A DNA stretch of 34,711 nt from Caulobacterales bacterium (GTDB lineage: Bacteria; Pseudomonadota; Alphaproteobacteria; Caulobacterales; Parvularculaceae). Shown here in pieces: positions 8,335 through 17,295 of this stretch (its first letter is position 1; each line of letters begins with the position of its first letter). The translations under genes and the position numbers were made by a program. Location: positions 1 through 34,711 of the forward strand of contig JACKIL010000020.1 of NCBI GenBank assembly GCA_020638525.1, given 5' to 3'. Under the pieces are notes generated by a model. It had not been told where the DNA came from. It ran no database searches and was given only the letters and a program-made list of their open reading frames with translations.

Positions 8335-9334
8335 GAGCGGCGCGCTCCGGCCTCGCAAAATCCGAAACCGCTTTCAGGGCGAGCGATGATACGCCGTCAG
8401 GCGCATCGCAGGTCATCCGGACACGGAAAACATCGATCCCTTCGCGCAAGGCCGCGCTCATCCGCACGAAATCCTTCTCCGTCGTGATGAGGCGCGCGCC
8501 GCGCGCGCTGGCGAGCTTTTTGAGGCGATCGATCGCTGCTTCATCATAGGCATGGTGATCAGGATAGCCGATCGACGCCGCAAGTTCGAACCCGGCGCGC
8601 TGAAGCGTGTCGAAGAAGCGTTGCGGCCGGCCGACGCCCGCGAAGGCGACGACGCGGTTCGGAGCGATATCGCCCGACGGTTCAAGCCAGCAATAGAAGG
8701 TCGGTAACGAGGGCGACGGCGCGGGGCGCTGCGTAGCCTTGTCTTTCAGAATATAAACGAGCGCGCCGGCGCGTGAGCGCGCTTCCGCTTCCGGTTCGCG
8801 AAGGGGGCCTGCGGGAAAGACGCGGCCATTGCCCGCCGGGTCTTCGGCGTCGATGAGAAGGAAGGAGAGCGTTTTTCCGATGGATGGATTCTGAAATCCG
8901 TCATCCATGATGATGGCCTCAGCGCCCGCTTCGCCCGCCGCGAGCGCGCCTGCGGGGCGGTCATGCGACAGCCAGGTCGGCGCAGCCGCGGCGAGGAGCA
9001 GCGCCTCATCTCCGACATCGAATGACGAGTGCTCTACCGGATCGACAAGGCAAGGACCTTTGAGAGCGCCGCCATAGCCCCGCGTCAGGAAGTGAACCTT
9101 GAGGCCCTTTGCGGCGAGAAGGCCTTGGAGCATCAGCGCGAAAGGCGTCTTGCCGACGCCGCCGAGCGTTGCATTGCCGATGCAGATGATGGGCGCCGGT
9201 GAAGGGCGCGGCCTCGTCGTCGCGGCGCGCAGGCGCCTTCCTGCGTCATAGATAATGGCGGCAGGGGAGAGGCTAGCGGCGACAAGGCGTGCGGCCAATG
9301 TCTTCTCTCGCCAGAACCATGGCTCCTTCATCAC
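8327..9334 (-). CDS. lpxK: Tetraacyldisaccharide 4'-kinase
   Basis: 335-aa kinase that phosphorylates the 4' position of the lipid A disaccharide at the inner membrane. An N-terminal hydrophobic helix (LAARLVAASLSPAAIIYDAG) is followed by the Walker A loop GNATLGGVGKTP at about residues 53-64, and by the family motif AIIMDDGFQNPS, which carries the catalytic Asp pair. Length is normal. The ATG overlaps the waaA stop as ATGA, and its own stop overlaps the start of lpxL by 8 bases, so the genes waaA-lpxK-lpxL are translationally coupled. Confidence 0.95.
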   Translation of the reverse strand: MMKEPWFWREKTLAARLVAASLSPAAIIYDAGRRLRAATTRPRPSPAPIICIGNATLGGVGKTPFALMLQGLLAAKGLKVHFLTRGYGGALKGPCLVDPVEHSSFDVGDEALLLAAAAPTWLSHDRPAGALAAGEAGAEAIIMDDGFQNPSIGKTLSFLLIDAEDPAGNGRVFPAGPLREPEAEARSRAGALVYILKDKATQRPAPSPSLPTFYCWLEPSGDIAPNRVVAFAGVGRPQRFFDTLQRAGFELAASIGYPDHHAYDEAAIDRLKKLASARGARLITTEKDFVRMSAALREGIDVFRVRMTCDAPDGVSSLALKAVSDFARPERAAHV

Positions 9335-10644
9335 GCAGCGCGCGCATTGTCGCCGAAGCGCTCAATGATGACGTTCGCGATTTCATTGAGAACGCGTTCG
9401 GCGCTTGCTTCCGCCGCGCGCTGCGCGGCGCCCGTCATGGTGAGGCGCGTTTTTTCGTCGGAGAGAAGGCGGCGGATAGCCGTTGCAAGTTCGCGGTCAT
9501 TGCGAACCAGCGCGGCCCCACCCGGCGCGCGCATGTCGCCATAGGTTTCAACGAAATTGAACGTATAGGGTCCGTGCAGAATGGCGCCGCCAAGCCGCGC
9601 CGGTTCCAGCGGGTTGTGCCCGCCTTTCGGCGTCAGGCTGCCGCCGACGAAAGAAATGTCGCTCAGGCGATAGAAAAGCCCGAGCTCGCCGAGCGTGTCG
9701 GCGACGTAAATGTCCGTGTCCGCCTCGATCGGCTGTTTCGCCGATCGCAGAGTCATCTTGAGGCCGAATGTCTCGCCGAATGCGCGCACTTCCTGTCCGC
9801 GTTCTGGGTGGCGCGGCGCGAGAATGGTGAGAAGCGATGGAAAAGCCGCTTTCAGTGCAAGGTGCGCCTTGAAGACGGTTTCCTCTTCGCCGGGATGCGT
9901 GCTCGCAGCAAGCCAGAGCGGCCTTCCTTGCGTCTGACGGCGAAGCTCTTCCATCGCGGCCTCTGCAGCGGGCAGGGCGGGCGCAGCGTTCTTGAGATTG
10001 CCGAAGCAAAGCACTTCCCGGCCCGAAAGCGAGGTCAATCGCTCCGCATTCTGACGATCCTGCGCGAAGAGCACGTCGAAGGCGGACAGCACATAGCGGA
10101 TCGTCTGCGGTTTGCGCGACCATTCCTCGAAAGACTTCGGCGAGACGCGGCCATTGACGAGCGCCATGAAGTCGACCCGTTCGCGCGCGGAAAGAATGAG
10201 GTTCGGCCAGAATTCGGACTCGACGAAGAGCGCGGCCTGCGGGCGCCAGTGGTCGAGGAAGGCCGAGACGTAACGCGGATGGTCGAGCGGAATATACTGG
10301 TGGAAGGCGCCCTCGGGCAGGCGCTCGGCCATCAGCCGCGCGGAGGTGGTGGTGCCGGTCGTCACCAGAAAGTTGAGGTCGGGGCGAAGCTTTCTGAGTC
10401 GGCTGACGAGGGGCAGCACGGAGAGAGACTCGCCGACGCTCGCGCCGTGGATCCAGACGAGCGGACCCTCGGGCCGCTCCCGGCTCGGCATGCCGCGACG
10501 CTCATTAATGCGCGCGGGGTCTTCTTTCCCCTCGCGCAGGCGCTGGCGCAGAGCGAACTCGGCGACAGGCCCCATCACGCGACTCGCGGCGCGGTAGACC
10601 ATGAGCCCGAGCGGCTCGGAGATTGTCTCGGCGGCCTCTGACAT
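9331..10644 (-). CDS. waaA: 3-deoxy-D-manno-octulosonic acid transferase (KDO transferase)
   Basis: 437-aa GT30-family glycosyltransferase that adds KDO to the lipid A precursor. Seen: N-terminal membrane-associated segment, IHGASVGESLSVLPL with the conserved catalytic Glu (about residue 72), FLVTTGTTTSARLM, ALFVESEFWPNLI, the donor-site region ILAPRHPERGQEV, and FVGGSLTPKGGHNPLEPA near the C-terminus. Length is typical. It lies 9 bases after the DUF374 acyltransferase and overlaps lpxK, within a lipid A/KDO operon. Confidence 0.95.
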   Translation of the reverse strand: MSEAAETISEPLGLMVYRAASRVMGPVAEFALRQRLREGKEDPARINERRGMPSRERPEGPLVWIHGASVGESLSVLPLVSRLRKLRPDLNFLVTTGTTTSARLMAERLPEGAFHQYIPLDHPRYVSAFLDHWRPQAALFVESEFWPNLILSARERVDFMALVNGRVSPKSFEEWSRKPQTIRYVLSAFDVLFAQDRQNAERLTSLSGREVLCFGNLKNAAPALPAAEAAMEELRRQTQGRPLWLAASTHPGEEETVFKAHLALKAAFPSLLTILAPRHPERGQEVRAFGETFGLKMTLRSAKQPIEADTDIYVADTLGELGLFYRLSDISFVGGSLTPKGGHNPLEPARLGGAILHGPYTFNFVETYGDMRAPGGAALVRNDRELATAIRRLLSDEKTRLTMTGAAQRAAEASAERVLNEIANVIIERFGDNARAA

Positions 10645-10653
10645 CGTTCTATC

Positions 10654-11388
10654 CTAATGCAACCCGGCCGCTTCTGGCGACCTGCCGACCTCAGCGTCCG
10701 CCCTATCCGCCGCTTCAGTAAGGGCTTTTTGGAGCAATTGGCGTTTTTCCTCAATCTCCTCGGGGGTCGCATTTTTGGGGATGCGGATCGGCTCGCCCGC
10801 AAGGAAACACCCCTTTGAGAAGGGCCGCGCCAGCAGGAAACGGTCCCAGCTCTTCAGGAACCGCCCGCCCGAGACCGAATAGGCGGCGGGGAGAATGGGG
10901 GCGCCTGACATCTGGGCGAGGCGGATGACGCCCGGCTGGGCGACGCCGCGGGGCCCCCGCGGCCCGTCCGGCGTCACGCCGACAACGTGGCCGTCTTTGA
11001 GGGCGGCGAGCATCTGGGCGAGGGCCGGGGCGCCGCTTTTCGCCTTGTCTTTCTTCTTGGGATTCGCCGCCGAACCGCGGATGAACTCGACCCCGAAGGG
11101 CGCGACGCCATTGGCGATGATCTCGCCGTCGCGGTGGGCGGAGATGAGCATGAACACCCGCTTCTTGGTTTCGCGCCGAACGGCGGCGCCAAGGAGCAGG
11201 CGCTGGTGCCAGAAGGCGACGATGAACCCGCCAGCCTCGCGCTCCAGCGCGTCGCTGTTTTCGCGGCCAATGAACTCCCACCGGCAGGTGCGGAAGACGA
11301 GCCAGATATAGAGAGAAATGAGTGCGCTCGCGACCGAGCCGGCGAAGGGGCTCGCGCCAATTCTTTTGACCAAACGGGAAAACGCCAT
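10654..11388 (-). CDS. DUF374 lysophospholipid acyltransferase-family protein
   Basis: 244-aa member of the DUF374 / LPLAT-like family, often next to waaA in Alphaproteobacteria. It has an N-terminal membrane segment (SVASALISLYIWLVFRTC) and family motifs FIVAFWHQRLLL (putative catalytic His), LISAHRDGEIIANGVAPFG and VGVTPDGPRGPRG. It probably acylates a lipid A or phospholipid precursor; the exact substrate is unknown. First gene of the minus-strand lipid A operon, divergent from the MsbA-type exporter across 126 bp that should hold both promoters. Confidence 0.88.
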   Translation of the reverse strand: MAFSRLVKRIGASPFAGSVASALISLYIWLVFRTCRWEFIGRENSDALEREAGGFIVAFWHQRLLLGAAVRRETKKRVFMLISAHRDGEIIANGVAPFGVEFIRGSAANPKKKDKAKSGAPALAQMLAALKDGHVVGVTPDGPRGPRGVAQPGVIRLAQMSGAPILPAAYSVSGGRFLKSWDRFLLARPFSKGCFLAGEPIRIPKNATPEEIEEKRQLLQKALTEAADRADAEVGRSPEAAGLH

Positions 11389-11514
11389 GCGAGTCAGAGT
11401 CTCTCAGATTCGCCCTCGGAAATCGCCTGTCGTTCAATGCCTTGCAGGCGAGGGCGGAGCCCGCGAGAATAGCGCCGGCAGGATGCGCCGTGACCGTAGA
11501 GCGCAGCCTTCAAC

Positions 11515-13323
11515 ATGAGAGAGTCTCATTCATTGTCGCGCCGCTCCCCCGTATCCGATCACGCTTCGAGCGTAAAGCTGGCCGGCCGCCTTTGGCGGGA
11601 CTATCTCAGCCGCTACTGGCCGCAGCTTCTCGCCTCGCTCGTCGCGATGGGCGTCTATGCGGGTTCGGCGAGCGCCATTCCGCTTGGCGTCGAATGGATC
11701 AACTCGGCTTTTGTCGGCGGTTCGAACCGGTTTTCAGCGGGGCTGAATGACGTGCTCCTCTGGGGCCCCGTCATCGTGATCAGCCTCGGCGTTCTCAACG
11801 CGGGCGCGCAATATCTGCAAAGCCGGTGGAGCCTTTCGGCGGCGTTGATGGCGCTGCGCGACATGCAGCGCGACATGTTCCGTTCGCTGATGGCGCTCGA
11901 TTACGGCCAGCTTCGCGAAGAAGCTTCGGGCCAGCTCATCTCGCGCTTCACGAACGATACGCTCGTCCTGCGCGAAACGCTGACGCGCGCCTCGCAGGCC
12001 GTTCGCGATACGCTGACGCTCATCGGCCTTTGCGGCATGATGATCTATTACGACTGGGCGCTCTTCCTCATCGTCATCGTCGTTTATCCGCTGCTCGGCT
12101 GGCCGCTCGGGCGCATCGGGCGCTATCTGCGCAAGAGTTCCGGCAAGGCGCAGGCGCAGGCGGGCGAGATCACCTCGCTCGTCGGCGAAACCATCGCCGG
12201 CGCGCGCATGGTGAAGACTTATCGTCTTGAAGATTACGAGATGGGCCGCGCCGATACGGCGTTCGAAAAACGCTTGAAGATCCTCAAAGGCATGGCGTTC
12301 ACGCGCGCGGCGAACGAGCCTTTCGTTTTTCTCGTCGGCTCTATTGCGCTCGGCGCCATTGTCGCCGCCGTCGCCTGGCGCATCAGCGCAGGCGCGCTGA
12401 CGGCGCCGCAATTTGTCTCCTTCATCATCGCGCTTCTTCTTCTTTCGCAGCCTGCGCGCGGGCTCGGTTCGCTCAATGCGGTGATGCAGGAAGGTTTCGG
12501 CGCGTTCGAGCGGATTCTTCATCTGATCGACCGCGCGCCTGCGGTGGTCGACCGGCCGGGTGCGGCGCCGCTCAACGTTTCCAGGGGCGCCGTCACGTTT
12601 GCGGACGTGCATTTCAGCTATGGGCCGGGCGCGCCGGCATTGAACGGCTTCTCGCTTGAAGTTCCGGGCGGGGCGCGCGTCGCGCTCGTCGGCGAGTCGG
12701 GCGCGGGTAAATCGACCGTGTTCCATCTGTTGCCGCGCCTTTATGATGTTGAGCGCGGTGCCATTTCAATCGACGGTCAGAACATCGCAGATGCTTCGCT
12801 CGCCTCCTTGCGCGATGCGGTCGCAGTGGTGAGCCAGGAAACGATCCTCTTCAACGATACGGTTCGTGCGAACATCGCTTTTGGAAGGCCGGGCGCGAGC
12901 GAGGCCGAAATAATCGCGGCGGCGAAAGCGGCGGCGATCGACGATTTCGTGCGCGGGCTGCCGAACGGGTACGACATGATTGTCGGCGAAGGCGGCGCGA
13001 ATTTCTCCGGCGGTCAGCGCCAACGCGTCGCGCTTGCGCGGGCGTTCCTGAAAGACGCGCCGATCTTGCTCCTCGATGAAGCGACTTCCGCGCTCGATGC
13101 GGAATCGGAAGCGAAAGTGCAGGCCGCGCTTGAGGAGCTTTCGAAAGGCCGCACGACGATCATTATTGCGCATCGCCTTGCGACGGTGAGAAACGCCGAT
13201 CTGATCGCAGTCATGGAGCGCGGGCGCGTGATCGAGACAGGGACGCATGAAAAGCTGATGGCGAAGTCCGGCGTTTATGCGCGCCTCGCCTCGCTCCAGT
13301 TGCGCGAGACGGCGCCAGTGTAG
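11515..13323 (+). CDS. MsbA-type lipid A / multidrug ABC exporter
   Basis: 602-aa half-transporter with fused membrane and ATPase domains. The first 330 residues hold the six-helix exporter domain (LLASLVAMGVYAGSASAIPLGV, MMIYYDWALFLIVIVVYPLL, VLLVGSIAL-like segments). The nucleotide-binding domain has Walker A GESGAGKST (about 393-401), signature FSGGQRQR (about 497-504), Walker B ILLLDEAT (Asp about 521) and the H-loop IIAHRLATV. Its position against the lipid A genes supports lipid A-core flipping across the inner membrane, the MsbA role, but exporters of this subfamily vary in substrate. ATG 11515 fits; no strong ribosome site is visible. Confidence 0.9.
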   Translation: MRESHSLSRRSPVSDHASSVKLAGRLWRDYLSRYWPQLLASLVAMGVYAGSASAIPLGVEWINSAFVGGSNRFSAGLNDVLLWGPVIVISLGVLNAGAQYLQSRWSLSAALMALRDMQRDMFRSLMALDYGQLREEASGQLISRFTNDTLVLRETLTRASQAVRDTLTLIGLCGMMIYYDWALFLIVIVVYPLLGWPLGRIGRYLRKSSGKAQAQAGEITSLVGETIAGARMVKTYRLEDYEMGRADTAFEKRLKILKGMAFTRAANEPFVFLVGSIALGAIVAAVAWRISAGALTAPQFVSFIIALLLLSQPARGLGSLNAVMQEGFGAFERILHLIDRAPAVVDRPGAAPLNVSRGAVTFADVHFSYGPGAPALNGFSLEVPGGARVALVGESGAGKSTVFHLLPRLYDVERGAISIDGQNIADASLASLRDAVAVVSQETILFNDTVRANIAFGRPGASEAEIIAAAKAAAIDDFVRGLPNGYDMIVGEGGANFSGGQRQRVALARAFLKDAPILLLDEATSALDAESEAKVQAALEELSKGRTTIIIAHRLATVRNADLIAVMERGRVIETGTHEKLMAKSGVYARLASLQLRETAPV

Positions 13324-13334
13324 CCTGAAAGGTT

Positions 13335-13475
13335 CCCTCCCTTGAAAAGGGAGGGTTAGGGAGGGTTCAAAGCCACACGCTCCGGCGCGCGCGGTTTTGA
13401 ACTCTCCCTTTCGGCCAAGACCGATTTCGTTGAAAACGAAATCGGGGCCTCAAGCCCTCCCTTTTCAAGGGAGGG
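13335..13475. repeat. Nested palindromic intergenic repeat (three hairpins)
   Basis: Three perfect hairpins, each with a GAA or TTC loop: CCCTCCCTT/AAGGGAGGG at 13335-13355; CCGATTTCGTT/AACGAAATCGG at 13421-13445; CCCTCCCTT/AAGGGAGGG at 13455-13475. The outer two are reverse complements of each other, and an inner arm pair (13359-13371 against 13396-13408) matches at 12 of 13 bases, so the whole block folds as one long imperfect palindrome. It fills the gap between convergent genes and could terminate both. The structure resembles small mobile palindromic (REP/MITE-like) repeats; copies elsewhere cannot be checked here. Confidence 0.7.
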
Positions 13476-13486
13476 GTGCGCACGGA

Positions 13487-14182
13487 TTACTCCCGCCGCA
13501 AAATTCTCTCCGTCAACAGATTGCCCCACCACGTTCCCATGAACTCAGCTTTTGCGGCGGCGGGATCGTAGACTTCGTCCACCCAGCGGAAGAACGCATC
13601 GACATCGGAAAGGCTGACGCCTTTCTCCTTCGCGTAGGCGCGATAGGTTTCGAATACGTGGTCGATGACGCCCGTTTTTCCCTGCCGCACATGGCCGTAA
13701 CGAAAGGAGAGCTGCTCGAGCGCCTCGTTGAGCGGCCTGCGTTCGTGCAGGAAGAGAAAGAGCGCCGCCATCAATCCGGCGCGGTCCGCGCCCGACTTGC
13801 AGTGAATGAGCGCGGGATACTCGATCTCGTCAAACAGCGCGCGCGCGCCGTGAAACGCTTCTTTTGACGGCGCATCGCGCGAGAAGACCCGGAAGACGAC
13901 GAGGCGCAGCCCGAGTTTTTCGCAAGTCTCTTCTTCGAGGAAATAATGCCCGCTCATTTTGTCGCCGCGCAGATTGACGACGGTCTTCACGCCGCGCTCT
14001 TTCCAGCACGCGAGCTTTGCGGGCGAGGGCTGATAGCTTCGCCACAGCTTGCCGGGAACGACTTCGTGCGTGTTGTCGTAGAAAAGCCGCACGAGCCCAT
14101 GATCGCCGATCATCAGCTCGCGCCACGCCCGCTTGCGCCCCTCCGGGCCGTCGAATTCCTCGCGGGAACGCGCTTTGGCCAT
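13487..14182 (-). CDS. Dual-specificity/tyrosine phosphatase-like protein
   Basis: 231-aa protein with the CX5R phosphatase loop HCKSGADRAG (Cys128, Arg134) and an upstream conserved strand TVVNLRG. The N-terminal part (VVPGKLWRSYQPSPAKLACW) matches bacterial cyclin-dependent-kinase-inhibitor-3-like or DSP-type phosphatases, often linked to cell-envelope genes. It may dephosphorylate proteins or phosphosugar/phospholipid substrates; not resolvable. No signal or membrane span. Last gene in a minus-strand run; starts 15 bases after the DUF4170 stop. Confidence 0.85.
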   Translation of the reverse strand: MAKARSREEFDGPEGRKRAWRELMIGDHGLVRLFYDNTHEVVPGKLWRSYQPSPAKLACWKERGVKTVVNLRGDKMSGHYFLEEETCEKLGLRLVVFRVFSRDAPSKEAFHGARALFDEIEYPALIHCKSGADRAGLMAALFLFLHERRPLNEALEQLSFRYGHVRQGKTGVIDHVFETYRAYAKEKGVSLSDVDAFFRWVDEVYDPAAAKAEFMGTWWGNLLTERILRRE

Positions 14183-14197
14183 CAGCGATGCAGCGCG

Positions 14198-14428
14198 CTA
14201 GTGATCGTCGCCGTCCTGCGGATCGAGGAGGCGGTGCAGATGCACGATGAAATAACGCATATGCGCGTTGTCGACCGTCGCCTGCGCTTTTGCGCGCCAT
14301 GCTTTTTCGGCCTGCGCATAGCTCGGGTAAATCCCGACGAAATCGATCTTGCTGAGATCCGTAAATTGCACCTTTTCGAGGTCTTCAAGCTCGCCGCCGA
14401 AGACAAGGTGCAAAAGCTGCTTTTCCAT
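14198..14428 (-). CDS. DUF4170 small protein
   Basis: 76-aa protein (MEKQLLHLVFGGELEDLEKVQ) with VGIYPSYAQAEKAWRAKAQA and the ending MRYFIVHLHRLLDP, which I recognise as the DUF4170 family of Alphaproteobacteria; function unknown. It follows the PmbA gene by 31 bases and precedes the phosphatase gene, a conserved type of neighbourhood in the class, suggesting co-transcription. Confidence 0.82.
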   Translation of the reverse strand: MEKQLLHLVFGGELEDLEKVQFTDLSKIDFVGIYPSYAQAEKAWRAKAQATVDNAHMRYFIVHLHRLLDPQDGDDH

Positions 14429-14459
14429 CGTTAGCTCCGACTCGTGTCGTTTGACTGGA

Positions 14460-15803
14460 TTAGTCGCCGGCGATCGTCATGGCGCCGACGAGAAGCGTCG
14501 GCGCATTGATCGATCCCCTGAATTCGAGATCGTTCGCTGCAATAAGCGAGCGGTACATCTCAAGAATGTTCCCTGCGATCGTGATTTCGCTGACGGGATA
14601 GGCCTGCGCGCCGCCTTCGAACCAGAAGCCGGAACAGCCGACCGAATAGTCGCCCGTATTCGGATTGACCTGCGGGCCGAACATATCCGTAACGAGAAGG
14701 CCTTTGCCGGCGTCGGCCATGAGTTCTGCCGGCGTCTTTGCGCCCGCTTCGAGATAGAAGTTGGTCGGGCCGGCGCCGGGCGCGCCGCCGACGCCGCGCG
14801 TCGCGCGGCCATTGCTTTGAAGGCCGAGCTGGCGCGCATGCGCCGAATTCATCAGCCAGTCGGTGAGGACGCCATCATCGATGATCTTGAGGCGCGCCGC
14901 GGCGACGCCTTCGCCATCGAAAGGCCGCGAGCCCGAGCCGCGCTTCATGTGCGGATCGTCGATGACGTTCATGCCTTTCGGGAAGATCGCCTGACCCTTC
15001 TTGTCTTTCAGGAAGCTCACCCCGCGGGCGATCGCGGCGCCGTTGATCGCGCCCGCAAGCGAACCGATGAGCGAATCCGAAAGACGGTCGGAATAGATGA
15101 TTGGCGCCGACTGGCTCTTCAGCTTTCGCGGGCTCAGGCGTTCGACCGCTCGCTCGCCGGCGCGTTTGCCGATCGCGTCGGGCGCGCGCATGTCGTCATA
15201 ATGCGTCTTTGAATCGTAGTCGTAATCGCGCTCCATGCCGGCGGCGTCTTTCGCGACGACGCTGACGGAAACCGAATGGCGCGAGCCGCCCGACGTTCCG
15301 AAAAAGCCCGTGCTCGTCGCGAACCATTTGCTGCCTTCGCCATAGCTCGCGCCGGCGCCTTCCGAGTTGACGACGCCTTTGATGGCGAGCGCGGCTTCCT
15401 CGCAGGCCGCCGCGCGCGCCTTCAGCGCCGTCGTGTCAGGCTCGTTGAAGTCGCCGAGATCGAGATCGGGGAAGGGCGGTTTGGCGAGACGATCCGCCGG
15501 CGCGAGACCGCAATAAGGGTCCTCGGGCGCGGCTTTCGCCATCGCCGCGCAGCGCTCGACGAGTTCATCAAGGCCGTCCGGCGAGAATTCGGTTGTAGAG
15601 ACGGACGCCTGCCGCTTGCCGAAAAGGATGCGCAGGCCAAGGTCCCGGCCTTCGGCGCGCTCGACATCCTCAAGTTTGCCGAGCCGCCAGGAAACGCTGG
15701 ACGAGACCGCGTGATAAATGAGGGCGTCGGCGGCGTCCGCCCCGGCGCGCTTGGCGCCCGCGAGGAGCCGCTCAAGGATGGCCTGTGCTTCGTTGTCGTT
15801 CAT
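14460..15803 (-). CDS. pmbA: TldD/PmbA-family metallopeptidase subunit (PmbA/TldE)
   Basis: 447-aa homologue of PmbA (TldE), which with TldD forms a heterodimeric protease that matures peptides such as microcins and degrades CcdA. Seen: N-terminal helical region ending in RDLGLRILFGKRQASVSTTEFS; middle domain with GEGSKWFATSTGFFG; C-terminal region with GEGVAAARLKIIDDGVLTDW, PNTGDYSVGCSGFWFEGG and EITIAGNILEMY. The TldD zinc motif HEXXXH is absent, as expected for the PmbA-side subunit. No tldD lies in this window. Confidence 0.92.
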   Translation of the reverse strand: MNDNEAQAILERLLAGAKRAGADAADALIYHAVSSSVSWRLGKLEDVERAEGRDLGLRILFGKRQASVSTTEFSPDGLDELVERCAAMAKAAPEDPYCGLAPADRLAKPPFPDLDLGDFNEPDTTALKARAAACEEAALAIKGVVNSEGAGASYGEGSKWFATSTGFFGTSGGSRHSVSVSVVAKDAAGMERDYDYDSKTHYDDMRAPDAIGKRAGERAVERLSPRKLKSQSAPIIYSDRLSDSLIGSLAGAINGAAIARGVSFLKDKKGQAIFPKGMNVIDDPHMKRGSGSRPFDGEGVAAARLKIIDDGVLTDWLMNSAHARQLGLQSNGRATRGVGGAPGAGPTNFYLEAGAKTPAELMADAGKGLLVTDMFGPQVNPNTGDYSVGCSGFWFEGGAQAYPVSEITIAGNILEMYRSLIAANDLEFRGSINAPTLLVGAMTIAGD

Positions 15804-15851
15804 GAACCGGAGATAGAGGCAAGCGGGCGATGGCGCAACATCGGGCGAGAA

Positions 15852-16496
15852 TCAGTTCTTGCCGGAAACCTCATCCGCCGCCGCTTCGCCCCATTCCTGC
15901 ATCGCCGGCAGGTCGAACATCATGTCCCGGTATTGCGCGGCTTCGGCGGGAAGATCGACCGGACCGTAGGTCATGAAGCGGGAGACGACGGGCGCATACA
16001 TCGCGTCCGCGATCGAGAAGCGCCCATAGAGGAAGGGCCCGCCCGCGCCGAAGCGCTTGCGCGCTTCCATCCAGATCGCCGCGATACGCTCGACATCGCG
16101 GCGCACGCCCGTCGGGCAGAGATGGCGCATGCCGACGCGCGAGAAGTTCATCGGCCAGACCTTGCGCAGTTCGCCGAAGCCCGAATGCATTTCCGCGGCG
16201 GATGAGCGGGCGTGAGCGCGCGCAAGGCGATCGTCGGGCCAAAGGCCTGCATCGGGAAAAGTCTCGGCGAGATATTCAGCGATCGCAAGCGAATCCCAGA
16301 CGACCGCCGGACCGTCGACGAGGCAGGGCACGAGGCCGGAAGGCGATCTTTCGAGGATTGCGCCTTTCGTCTCCGGCTTGTCGAGCGGAATGAGTTTTTC
16401 CGTAAACGGAATGCCTGTCTGCTTCAGCATCAGCCAGGGGCGCAGCGACCAGGAGGAGAGATTCTTGTCGCCGATGAAAAGCGTCAGGTTAGACAT
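15852..16496 (-). CDS. Glutathione S-transferase family protein
   Basis: 214-aa protein with an N-terminal thioredoxin-fold domain (MSNLTLFIGDKNLSSWSLRP, then the glutathione-binding SGLVPCLVDG and DSLAIAEYLAE) and an all-helical C-terminal domain. The Ser in NLSSWS is the likely catalytic residue. It probably conjugates glutathione to electrophiles or isomerises substrates; the physiological substrate is unknown. It starts 5 bases after the amidotransferase stop, in the same operon. Confidence 0.9.
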   Translation of the reverse strand: MSNLTLFIGDKNLSSWSLRPWLMLKQTGIPFTEKLIPLDKPETKGAILERSPSGLVPCLVDGPAVVWDSLAIAEYLAETFPDAGLWPDDRLARAHARSSAAEMHSGFGELRKVWPMNFSRVGMRHLCPTGVRRDVERIAAIWMEARKRFGAGGPFLYGRFSIADAMYAPVVSRFMTYGPVDLPAEAAQYRDMMFDLPAMQEWGEAAADEVSGKN

Positions 16497-16501
16497 CGCG
16501 T

Positions 16502-17209
16502 TCAGGCCCCTTGAAAGAAGTTTGCGATCCAGCGCGCCATCATTGTGCGGTCCGACTCGCCGGCGAGCGTTTGCAGACCTTCATCGACGAGCGTCTTGCC
16601 GAAACGCTCCGCGCGAAAGCGCAGGAGGTCTGTCGCATAATCGTGTGCGAACTCCGGGTGCATCTGGAAAGAAATGGCCGGGCCTTCCGCATAGGAAAGG
16701 GCGCCGAGAGGGCAGAAGTCGGAGCCGGCGAGAACCCGCGCGCCCTTGGGCGCTTCGACGACCTGATCCTGATGCGAGACGGCGCAGGCGATCCGGTTTG
16801 ATTCGGGCGACATCCATTCGGCCCGGTCTTTGACGGCATATTTGTGGACGCCGACGCCCCAGCCTTTGTCCGACTTTTCGACCTTGCCGCCGAAAGCCTG
16901 CGCCATCAGCTGGTGGCCGAAGCAGATGCCGACCTGCGGCTTGCCGGCTTTCGCGGTGTCGCGGACGAGCTTTTCGAGCGGGCCGATCCAGTCATGGTCC
17001 TCATAAACGCCGGCTGGCGACCCGGTGATGAGAAGGCCGTCAAAGGCGTCGACAGGGGGAAGCGGCTCGCCATCCTGCGCCTTCACGGCGAAGAAGCTGA
17101 GATTCGGGGCGAAAGGCGCGAGCATCTGCGCCATCATCGTCGGGTAGTCGCCGTGGCGTTCTTTGAGGGGGGCGGGCGGCACGCCGGTTTCGATTATCGC
17201 GATACGCAA
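16502..17209 (-). CDS. Class I glutamine amidotransferase-like protein
   Basis: 235-aa GATase1 domain protein with the triad Cys96 (VGICFGHQLMAQAFGG), His184 and Glu186 (QMHPEF), and the oxyanion strand LLITGSPAGVYE. It stands alone rather than fused to a synthetase, so it resembles the stand-alone GMP-synthase-like amidotransferases or gamma-glutamyl hydrolases. It may hydrolyse glutamine or gamma-glutamyl compounds, perhaps glutathione-linked given the adjacent GST; that link is inference. First gene of this minus-strand run. Confidence 0.88.
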   Translation of the reverse strand: MRIAIIETGVPPAPLKERHGDYPTMMAQMLAPFAPNLSFFAVKAQDGEPLPPVDAFDGLLITGSPAGVYEDHDWIGPLEKLVRDTAKAGKPQVGICFGHQLMAQAFGGKVEKSDKGWGVGVHKYAVKDRAEWMSPESNRIACAVSHQDQVVEAPKGARVLAGSDFCPLGALSYAEGPAISFQMHPEFAHDYATDLLRFRAERFGKTLVDEGLQTLAGESDRTMMARWIANFFQGA

Positions 17210-17295
17210 GGAAATCCCTCCGCTTGCGGGGTTTTTCGACGCTTTGGGTTTGCGCGATCCTAGCCGCGCCCGTCAAGCGGGCGAGGGCAGCCGAC

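Noticed and set aside
13335..13475. CRISPR array
   Set aside because: Repeats are inverted, not direct, and spacers are not regular; better read as nested hairpins.
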